A stretch of DNA of 19,602 nt, taken from Actinomycetes bacterium (GTDB lineage Bacteria; Actinomycetota; Thermoleophilia; Solirubrobacterales; Solirubrobacteraceae). Within the stretch, counting starts at the first letter, position 1. Each line of letters begins with the position of its first letter. Shown piece after piece: positions 13,804-19,602 of this stretch. The stretch is taken from contig JAEYAL010000373.1 of the NCBI GenBank assembly GCA_023404805.1, forward strand, positions 1-19,602, read 5' to 3'. The position numbers and the translations under genes were made by a program. Below the pieces are notes generated by a model, which made no database searches, was not told where the DNA came from, and saw nothing but the letters and a program-made list of their open reading frames with translations.

Positions 13804-13931
13804 CGCGTGTGGATCGTCGCAGCCGCAGCCACACCGCGCGCAGCCAGGCCGCCAGCGCGCCTGCGCGCCTCGGGAAAGCGGCCTTACCACGCCTGCGCTC
13901 GTGCGCGCAAAAGTGAGTCCGCCTCCGATTC

Positions 13932-13961
13932 TTGGCAAGTCCGAAGTCCAGTTCGTACGGT
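13932..13961 (+). promoter_or_regulatory. Promoter of the SGNH hydrolase gene
   Basis: TTGGCA (13932-13937) is followed after 18 bp by TACGGT (13956-13961). A start point near 13968 would give a leader of about 66 nt, ending in GGAGT 5 bases before the ATG at 14034. Confidence 0.5.
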
Positions 13962-14033
13962 GGGTGGCCGGGTTGCGCGGCGGTTCTCGCGCCCCCGGAA
14001 CGTCCCGTCCTCCCTGTCCCGTTGGAGTCACCC

Positions 14034-14900
14034 ATGAACCGTTCCCTTCGCGCTGCGTGCGCGGTCCTGATCTCGGCCGGCGCGCTCGCCACCGCTGATG
14101 CCGCGCAGGCCAAGACCCTCGACATCGTCATCGCCGGCGACTCGTACTCCTCCGGCGTCGGTGGCGGCGGCACGATCACGGGCGGCACCTGCATCCGCTC
14201 CTCGAACACCTGGGGCCAGGTCTACGCCCGGCTCGTGCGCGCCAAGGGCCTGACCGTGAACGTCAACAACGTGGCCTGCGCCGGCGGCGTCGTCCCGGAC
14301 CTCGACGGCCAGATCAACGCGGTCACGCCGCAGACCGACCTCGTCCTGCTCACGATCGGCGGCAACGACGTCGGTTTCGCGAACATCGTCGTCCAGTGCT
14401 TCGCGCCGGCGATCTCCGACCCGGCCCGCTGCAAGTCAGCGATCGACACCGCCAAGCGCAAGGTCCCGGGCGTGCAGACCGCGGCGCTCAAGCGCCTGCA
14501 GACGCTCAAGACCAAGCTCCGCCCCGGCGGCAAGGTCGTCGTCGCGTCGTACCCGTACCTCGCGAACAACAGCAACTACATCCTGCGCGGCCTGTTCAAC
14601 TCGTACAACACCGGCAAGGGCGCTCGTGAGCTCGGCGACCTCGGCGACCAGATCGTCCTGAACGCGGCCGCCATCGCGAACCCCGAGGCCGGCTACGACC
14701 TCGTCACGCTCGTCGAAGTCAAGGACCGCTTCATCGGCCACGAGCCCAACCAGGACCCGTACGTCGAGAACCCGAACCGCTGGGTCAACGAGATCCTGAG
14801 CGACGGCCCGTACCACCCGAACGCCGCTGGCTACCGCGCGATGGCCGAGGCCACGTTCGCGGAGTCCGGCCCCGGCTTCGACTTCGGCGTCAGCCAGTAG
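14034..14900 (+). CDS. Secreted SGNH/GDSL-family hydrolase
   Basis: A 288-residue exported esterase or lipase. Residues 1-26 are a signal peptide (cleavage after ADAAQA). SGNH blocks are in order: I, IAGDSYSSG with nucleophile S37; II, NNVACAGGVV with the oxyanion Gly; III, LTIGGNDVGF with N111; V, DGPYHPNAAGY with H261. Cys at 53, 82, 122 and 133 suggest disulfides, as in actinobacterial secreted GDSL lipases. The substrate is probably an acyl ester, not specified by sequence. GGAGT supports the ATG at 14034; an upstream ATG at 13932 falls in the promoter. It overlaps the convergent monooxygenase gene by 11 bp at the 3' end. Confidence 0.92.
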   Translation: MNRSLRAACAVLISAGALATADAAQAKTLDIVIAGDSYSSGVGGGGTITGGTCIRSSNTWGQVYARLVRAKGLTVNVNNVACAGGVVPDLDGQINAVTPQTDLVLLTIGGNDVGFANIVVQCFAPAISDPARCKSAIDTAKRKVPGVQTAALKRLQTLKTKLRPGGKVVVASYPYLANNSNYILRGLFNSYNTGKGARELGDLGDQIVLNAAAIANPEAGYDLVTLVEVKDRFIGHEPNQDPYVENPNRWVNEILSDGPYHPNAAGYRAMAEATFAESGPGFDFGVSQ

Positions 14901-16392
14901 GCGGCGCGCCGAACCACGCCCGTAGCGCGCTGGTGAGCCCGGGGTCTCCGGGCTCACCAGCCCACGCCACGTAGCCGTCGGGCCGGACCAGGACCGCGGC
15001 GGGCGCGTCGACCACGCCGACGGCCGGCAGCTCCCAGCTGCCCTCGTAGGCCGCGTCGACGCAGTGCACGCGGCCCGACCATTCCGCGGCGGGGCCCGTC
15101 CCGCGCTGCTCGAAGTCGAGGAACAGCGGGCGGGCTTCGCGCAGCAGCTCGTAGACGCGCAGCGCCTGGCCATCTCCGGCCGAGAGATCGAGATCCGGCA
15201 TCCGACGCCCGACCAGCGGGTGCCCGCCGCCGAGGTCGTAGCGCAGGCTCAGTTGCGAGAAGAGCCCGCCGAGATGGCGGCGGGGCCCGTCCATCGCGAC
15301 GAGCTCGGCGACCATGTCGCGCGCCGCCGACGTGCGGTCGTCGTCGGGCATCAGGATCGTCTGCGCGAGCGTCGTCTGCAGCACGCGGGCCGCGATCGGA
15401 TGACGCTCGGCGTGGTAGGTGTCGAGCAGCGCGTCCGGTGACCACCCGCGGATGACCTGGGCCAGCTTCCACCCGAGGTTCGCGGCGTCCTGGACCCCGG
15501 TGTTCAGGCCCTGGCCGCCGACCGGCGAGTGGACGTGCGCGGCGTCGCCGGCGAGGAACACGCGCCCGGCGCGGTACGACTCCGCCTGGCGCGCGGCGTC
15601 GCTGAACCGCGACAGCCAGCGCGGGCTGTGGACGCCGAAGTCCGTCCCCCAGACCGCTCGCATCGCGTCGACGAGCGTGTCGAGCGTCGGTTCGGCCTGC
15701 TCGCGGGCGTCGGCTTCGCGGACGACCACGCGGAAGTAGCCAGAGTCCTCGATCGGACCGAGCCCATGCTGGCCGCGGGCGTCGCGCTTGATGCCGAGCT
15801 CCGGCTCGCCCGTGAGCTGCACCTCGGCGATCAGCGAGCTCTGGGTCGCGTCCCAGCCCGTGAACGGGATCGCGGCCGCCTTGCGGACCACGCTGCGGCC
15901 GCCGTCGCATGCCACGAGGTACTGGGCCCGGAGGCTGCGGCCATCCGCGAGCTCCACGTCGACGCCGGCTTCGTCCTGTTTGAAGCCCGTCACCTCGCGG
16001 CCTCGGAGCAGCTCGACGGGCAGCTCCGCGACCCAGCCCGCGAGGATCTCTTCGAACACGTTCTGCCACAGCGCCAGCCCGTACGGGTGCCGCGTCGGAA
16101 AGTCGCTGATGTCGATCGGGGCGCCGGCGAAGCCGTTGACCTGCGTCACCGCGCCGGCCGACAGAAAGCGCTCGGCGACGCCGCGCTGGTCGTAGAACTC
16201 GATCGTGCGGGCCTGGAGCCCGCCAGCGCGCGAGCCCGGCAGCTCCTGCGTCGGGCGCCGCTCGACGACCGCGGCCGACACGCGCGCGATCGCCAGCTCG
16301 GCGGCGAGGGTGAGGCCGGTCGGGCCACCACCGGCGATCACGACGTCGAAGTCGCCTGAGCGTGGGTGCGGTGCGGGAGGAGCCGATGCCAT
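14890..16392 (-). CDS. FAD-dependent aromatic monooxygenase (PheA/TfdB, Rox-like)
   Basis: A 500-residue flavoprotein hydroxylase that would use NAD(P)H and O2 on an aromatic or polyketide-like substrate. The Rossmann motif VVIAGGGPTGLTLAAEL has GGGPTG at 21-26, the DG motif is in LVACDGGRS (163-164), and the GD motif is RVFLAGDAAHVHSPVGGQGLNTGVQDAANLGWKL (GD at 282-283). Residues about 395-500 form the thioredoxin-like C-terminal domain of this family. The ATG at 16392 is chosen because it begins just before the FAD motif; TACGGT lies 8 bases upstream and there is no Shine-Dalgarno sequence. It follows the condensation-domain gene by 76 bp containing a TetR-like operator, so it may be transcribed both with and apart from that gene. 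Confidence 0.92.
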   Translation of the reverse strand: MASAPPAPHPRSGDFDVVIAGGGPTGLTLAAELAIARVSAAVVERRPTQELPGSRAGGLQARTIEFYDQRGVAERFLSAGAVTQVNGFAGAPIDISDFPTRHPYGLALWQNVFEEILAGWVAELPVELLRGREVTGFKQDEAGVDVELADGRSLRAQYLVACDGGRSVVRKAAAIPFTGWDATQSSLIAEVQLTGEPELGIKRDARGQHGLGPIEDSGYFRVVVREADAREQAEPTLDTLVDAMRAVWGTDFGVHSPRWLSRFSDAARQAESYRAGRVFLAGDAAHVHSPVGGQGLNTGVQDAANLGWKLAQVIRGWSPDALLDTYHAERHPIAARVLQTTLAQTILMPDDDRTSAARDMVAELVAMDGPRRHLGGLFSQLSLRYDLGGGHPLVGRRMPDLDLSAGDGQALRVYELLREARPLFLDFEQRGTGPAAEWSGRVHCVDAAYEGSWELPAVGVVDAPAAVLVRPDGYVAWAGEPGDPGLTSALRAWFGAPPTG

Positions 16393-16400
16393 GGCGCGGC

Positions 16401-16437
16401 ACCGTAGCACCCTAAAACGCTTAATTTGTAGGCGTTT
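16401..16437 (-). promoter_or_regulatory. TetR-like operator and -10 box before the monooxygenase gene
   Basis: AAACGCTTA-N5-TAGGCGTTT (16415-16437) has 9-bp arms with one mismatch and an A+T-rich centre, the size and shape of a TetR-family operator. TACGGT (minus strand, 16401-16406) ends 8 bases before the ATG at 16392. The operator is just upstream of this -10, so binding would block transcription. No TetR gene is in the window. Confidence 0.6.
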
Positions 16438-16468
16438 CCGCGGTGTTAGAATTGAGGCAACGGCGCGG

Positions 16469-17815
16469 TCAGTCGGCCGCCGGGACGACCGCGGGCGGCA
16501 ACCCGTTCGCTGCTGCGCCGCGCAGCCCGGCCACCACCGCATCGAGCCAGCCGCCGACGCTGTCGCGTGCTTCTGGCGTGTCCGGATAGCGGCACCGCAG
16601 GTGGAGTCCCGACTCGTCGACGGCGAACCAGATCATCACGCCGTCGGTGTGGATCGCAGCCGAGACGTACTTCAGCTCCGCCGCCTGTGTCCGCGGCACC
16701 GGGAGACGCCGGGCGTCGAGCCACGACACGGCGAACATCCCGGGCGGTGCAGGCAGCCCTCCGTAATCCGCGAAGATCGGCGCGAGCGGCCAGGAGCCGA
16801 GCCCGACCGCCTCCTGCACCGCGGCCGCGCACGCAGCCGGGTCGGGATCGCCGGTCTCGATGACCGCGTTCGTGATGAACCACCCGACGGCTTCACGCCA
16901 GCGCGCATGGTGGCGGCTGTGGACCGGGAAGACCGCGCGCAACGGCTGCCCTGACTGCTCCGCGGTCACCCGCGCCAGGACGGAGAGGCCGACGGCGATG
17001 AGACGGACGCCGTGGTGGCGGGCGACTGCGGCGAGCCGCTCAGTGGCGTCGCCGTCGAGCACGTCGCGGACTTCGACGACTTCCGGTGGAAGCGGCGCGA
17101 GCTGGCCGAGCGGCAGCGGAAACACCGGGAGCTGGCCGCCGCCCGATTCGATGAGGCTGGCCCAGCGCGTGCGCACCGCGTCCGGCGCCGGCGCCATCTT
17201 TTCGAGCTCTGCGGTGTGCTCGGCGAACGCGGGCGCGTCGGGGAGCGCCGCACCCGGCCGGCGCTCGGCGCGGAGGTCGTCCAGACACGCGAGCAGGTCG
17301 CGGGCGAGGATCACGAGCGACCACATGTCGACGTGCGCGTGGTCGCTGCCGATGACCAGCTCGGGGCGCGCGTCAGCCGCCTCCGGACCGGGATCGACGA
17401 CGCACAGCCGGTGCGACGGACGCCCGTGCGGCCGGCACGAGGTGTCGAAGACGCGCCGCAGGACGTCGCGGGACAGCTCGGCGCCGACCGCGGGGTGTTC
17501 TTGCCAGACGCCTGGGGCCAGTGCGATCTCGTGCAAGGCTGGAGCGTCGTCGGCGCTGGCCGAGAAGGCCGTGGTCAGCGTGCCGTGCCGCGCCACGACC
17601 GCGTCCCACGCGGCGGCGAGCTCGCCGCGCTCTACTGGCGCCGGCAGACGCAGCGCCAGTGCCATCCACGATCCCGGCCGGTCGCCGGCGCCGACGTGGC
17701 GGCCCTGGTCGAACGAGACCGGCAGCGGCTGACCCGCACCCGGGGCGGCCTCGGGGGCGTAGCTGAACAGACGGCCGCTGACCAGGTCCATCTGGGCCAC
17801 GTTGGTCAGCCGCAT
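16469..17815 (-). CDS. Stand-alone condensation-domain-like acyltransferase
   Basis: A 448-residue protein resembling the condensation domain of nonribosomal peptide synthetases and related acyltransferases. The HHxxxDG active-site motif appears as SDHAHVDMWS (158-164 read DHAHVDM): the catalytic second His (H159) and Asp (D163) are kept, while the first His is Asp and the Gly is Met. VFPVHSRHHARWREAVGWFITNAV resembles the conserved region near the C-domain latch, and no clear DFGWG motif is present. No adenylation or carrier domain is in the gene or window, so it would take activated substrates from elsewhere. ATG 17815 has TAGGGT 7 bases upstream. It diverges from the hydrolase with overlapping start codons and lies upstream of the monooxygenase. 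The substrate is unknown. Confidence 0.78.
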   Translation of the reverse strand: MRLTNVAQMDLVSGRLFSYAPEAAPGAGQPLPVSFDQGRHVGAGDRPGSWMALALRLPAPVERGELAAAWDAVVARHGTLTTAFSASADDAPALHEIALAPGVWQEHPAVGAELSRDVLRRVFDTSCRPHGRPSHRLCVVDPGPEAADARPELVIGSDHAHVDMWSLVILARDLLACLDDLRAERRPGAALPDAPAFAEHTAELEKMAPAPDAVRTRWASLIESGGGQLPVFPLPLGQLAPLPPEVVEVRDVLDGDATERLAAVARHHGVRLIAVGLSVLARVTAEQSGQPLRAVFPVHSRHHARWREAVGWFITNAVIETGDPDPAACAAAVQEAVGLGSWPLAPIFADYGGLPAPPGMFAVSWLDARRLPVPRTQAAELKYVSAAIHTDGVMIWFAVDESGLHLRCRYPDTPEARDSVGGWLDAVVAGLRGAAANGLPPAVVPAAD

Positions 17816-18659
17816 GAGGCGTACCCTACGAGGTCCACCCCGCGTCTCACCGGATTTCGAACTGCCCACCCTTCAACTCACCGATGCCGTGCTGGACTAC
17901 GAGGTCGACGGCGACACCGGCCCGCTCGTGGTCCAGCTGCACGGCCTCACGTCGAGCCGGGTGCGCGACGTGCAGCTCGGGCTGGATCTCCCGCGTGCCC
18001 TGCGCGAGCACCGGGTGCTCCGCTACGACGCCCGCGGACACGGCGGCTCGACTGGGTCCGCTGATCCGTCGAAGTACACGTGGCCGCAGCTGGCCGACGA
18101 CCTGCTGCAGCTCTTGGACCACGTGGCGCCTGGCGAGCAGGTCCACGGCGTCGGCCCGTCGATGGGTTCGGCGACGCTGCTGTACGCGGCGCTGCGCGAC
18201 CCCGAGCGGTTCGCCAGCCTCACCCTCGTCGTGCCGCCCACCGCGTGGGACACGCGCGTCGCCCAGCGGGCGACCTACCTCGTGAACGCCGACCTGATCG
18301 AGCGCGAGGGGATCGAGGCGTTCGTCGAGCTGGGCCTCACCGCGCCGGCCGTTCCCGCCATGGCCGACGCGCCGCGGACGCTGCCCGCGGTGAGCGAGGC
18401 CATCCTGCCGTCGCTGCTGCGAGGCGCCGCCCTCTCCGACCTGCCGCCGACCGACGAGCTCGGCGCGGTCACGGTGTCCACGCTGCTGCTGGCTTGGAGC
18501 GACGACCCCACCCATCCGGTGAGCACCGCGCAGCGGCTGGCCGACACGCTGCCCGACGCCCGTCTCGTCGTGGCCCAGACGCCGTATGGCGTGATGGCCT
18601 GGCCCGGCTTGTTCGCCGACCACGTGACCGGTCACGCGGCGAACCGCCTCGCGCGCTGA
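17814..18659 (+). CDS. Alpha/beta-hydrolase-fold protein
   Basis: A hydrolase-fold protein of up to 281 residues. It shows LVVQLHGLTSSR (oxyanion HG, about 43-44), LRYDARGHGGS, and the nucleophile elbow HGVGPSMGSATLL with S116. A possible acid is D230 or D231 in LLLAWSDDPTHPV. The usual C-terminal catalytic His is not evident: TPYGVMAWPGLFADHV has no His where many relatives do. The start is uncertain. ATG 17814 overlaps the divergent start codon, but codons 17817-17862 lack the G/C bias at third position of coding sequence. Homology-like sequence begins about 17868, so a start at CTG 17862 or GTG 17889 is possible. A terminator-like hairpin follows the stop. Confidence 0.82.
   Translation: MRRTLRGPPRVSPDFELPTLQLTDAVLDYEVDGDTGPLVVQLHGLTSSRVRDVQLGLDLPRALREHRVLRYDARGHGGSTGSADPSKYTWPQLADDLLQLLDHVAPGEQVHGVGPSMGSATLLYAALRDPERFASLTLVVPPTAWDTRVAQRATYLVNADLIEREGIEAFVELGLTAPAVPAMADAPRTLPAVSEAILPSLLRGAALSDLPPTDELGAVTVSTLLLAWSDDPTHPVSTAQRLADTLPDARLVVAQTPYGVMAWPGLFADHVTGHAANRLAR
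17823..17828 (-). promoter_or_regulatory. -10 box of a probable leaderless promoter for the condensation-domain gene
   Basis: On the minus strand TAGGGT ends 7 bases before the ATG at 17815, with no Shine-Dalgarno sequence. On the plus strand the same bases include TACCCT (17822-17827), which could serve the divergent hydrolase. Confidence 0.5.
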
Positions 18660-18662
18660 GCC

Positions 18663-18679
18663 AGCTCCAGCGGCGAGCT
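18663..18679 (+). terminator. Short hairpin after the hydrolase gene
   Basis: AGCTC-CAGCGGC-GAGCT lies 3 bp after the hydrolase stop and can be extended outward by GCC/GGC with a bulge. There is no T-tract, so its terminator role rests on position. Confidence 0.35.
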
Positions 18680-18828
18680 GCTGGCGAAGTTGGGGGTCGG
18701 TCCGCGGCCTCGTCCCCCGGCTGACCGCGACCGCATACCGGCGGTCCGGAATTTGACCGCAGAAGGGTTCCGGTGCGTTGGCGCTCGCCCCTACCTTGGC
18801 GCCGACCAACTCGATCGGAGCCCTGCTC

Positions 18829-19557
18829 ATGCGTCTCACCTCGACTCTTCTCGCCACCGCCGCCTCTGGTGTCCTCGCCCTCGCCGGCGCGTCGTCGGCC
18901 TCGGCCGCCACCGGCCATGCGTGCAAGGTCAATGGCCTCGGGGCGGGCTGTCCGGCGGCGCTCAACATCCCGGCGCCCAGCGATCTGATCGGCACCGATG
19001 TCGGTGCCGCCGCCGTCGACGACTTCCGCTTCAGCGGCGCCGCCAACCTCCTGACCTGCCGCGACGCCACCATGAAGGGCGTGCTGGGCAGCGCGGGCGG
19101 CCCGGCCTATCCGGTCGGCGGCTTCGGCCCCATGGGGCAGATCCCTGGTGCGAGCATCACGGGTCCGGGCGGCACGCGCTGCACTGGAGGCGTCGGGGCG
19201 GCCGCCGCGACCGGCACGGTCGCGCTGCTCGACAGCAACGGCGCGGCTCCTGGCCTGGTCGACTTCCAGGGCGAGTGGCAGCCGAACCTCGGCACCGCGA
19301 AGCTGACGCTCCGCGCGCCCGTGTTCGGCATCCGCGAATGGGTCGGCGCGGCCCTGGTCGCCAGCTGCACCTACCGCGGCAGCGCGTTCACCGGAGCGGT
19401 CACCAACACCGCCGCCGGCCGCGTGAACTTCGTCAACCAGCCGGTGACCAAGCTCGCCGGCCCGGCCGCCTGCCCCGTGGCGGCGACGATCACGGTGCCG
19501 TTCAACGTGCGCTGGGTCGCCGGCGGCGCTGCGGGGCCGTTCCGCATCAGCGCGTAG
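18829..19557 (+). CDS. Secreted protein of unknown function, 242 aa
   Basis: I do not recognise the family. Residues 1-27 are a Sec signal peptide (MRLTSTLLATAASGVLALAG, then SSASAATG). The mature part has several Cys residues, probably disulfide-bonded (ATGHACKVNGLGAGCPAA, NLLTCRDATM, GTRCTGG, LVASCTYRG, PAACPVA), and is rich in Gly, Ala and beta-prone segments, with no catalytic motif. GGAG 8 bases before the ATG at 18829 supports the start; an in-frame GTG-type start upstream at 18778 would precede the signal peptide. TACCTT (18792-18797) is a possible -10. It is the last gene seen; the remaining 45 bases to the window end hold nothing identifiable. Confidence 0.78.
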   Translation: MRLTSTLLATAASGVLALAGASSASAATGHACKVNGLGAGCPAALNIPAPSDLIGTDVGAAAVDDFRFSGAANLLTCRDATMKGVLGSAGGPAYPVGGFGPMGQIPGASITGPGGTRCTGGVGAAAATGTVALLDSNGAAPGLVDFQGEWQPNLGTAKLTLRAPVFGIREWVGAALVASCTYRGSAFTGAVTNTAAGRVNFVNQPVTKLAGPAACPVAATITVPFNVRWVAGGAAGPFRISA

Positions 19558-19602
19558 CGCGCTGACCTGAGCTTCGTGCTGCCGCCGCTCCGTGGGCACA
19601 GC

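Noticed and set aside
13932..14033. N-terminal extension of the SGNH hydrolase from ATG 13932
   Set aside because: It would precede a normal signal peptide and covers a plausible -35/-10 pair and the Shine-Dalgarno sequence of ATG 14034.
17847..19073. 408-codon minus-strand ORF opposite the hydrolase
   Set aside because: Antisense shadow of the hydrolase, which has a nucleophile elbow and other fold motifs.
18469..19599. 376-codon minus-strand ORF at the right end
   Set aside because: Antisense to the secreted protein with a signal peptide; Arg/Ala/Gly-rich and no recognisable domain.

Overview
This is a gene-dense, roughly 70% G+C chromosomal segment with strong G/C bias at third codon positions. 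It reads as an actinobacterium, most likely of the Solirubrobacter/Conexibacter group (Thermoleophilia). That placement is inferred from gene content (a DUF4331+TPR pair, an ELWxxDGT-repeat protein, many small secreted proteins) and from frequent leaderless-looking starts; it was not confirmed by any search. I support 21 protein genes plus one tentative small ORF. I see no rRNA, tRNA, insertion sequence or CRISPR array.

Layout. Positions 1-1480 hold the C-terminal part of a membrane-anchored GGDEF-EAL protein, cut by the window edge, with a degenerate GGDEF site and an intact EAL phosphodiesterase site. Next come a CsbD-like stress protein, a secreted RTX-repeat protein and a four-helix membrane protein, all on the minus strand. 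Around 3.4-5.7 kb are an unknown 164-residue protein, a two-gene XRE regulator / AbiEii-like nucleotidyltransferase operon (toxin-antitoxin-like, with a promoter-embedded operator) and a divergent MerR regulator. From 5.8 to 8.6 kb lies a two-gene export operon, DUF4331 then a TPR protein, separated by a very strong stem-loop.

From 8.8 to 12.7 kb are a possible 31-residue ORF, a YchJ/SEC-C protein, a divergent secreted ELWxxDGT-repeat protein, a hexapeptide-repeat acetyltransferase, and an ArsR-SRPBCC fusion regulator whose own promoter carries a perfect 7-bp inverted repeat between -35 and -10. From 12.7 to 14.9 kb are a small exported protein with three 12-residue PIPIPG repeats, an R2-like diiron protein lacking the radical tyrosine, and a secreted SGNH/GDSL hydrolase. 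From 14.9 to 18.7 kb there is a possible mini biosynthetic cluster: a stand-alone condensation-domain protein followed by a PheA/TfdB-type FAD monooxygenase (with a TetR-like operator between them), divergent from an alpha/beta hydrolase. The window closes with an unrecognised secreted protein.

Regulation. Several cytoplasmic genes have a TANNNT-like hexamer 6-8 nt before the start codon and no Shine-Dalgarno sequence, which suggests leaderless mRNAs. Most exported-protein genes instead have a clear Shine-Dalgarno sequence and a leader. No single spectacular system stands out. The best leads are the XRE/nucleotidyltransferase pair with its altered DxD motif, the PIPIPG-repeat exported peptide beside the R2-like protein, and the condensation/monooxygenase/hydrolase group.
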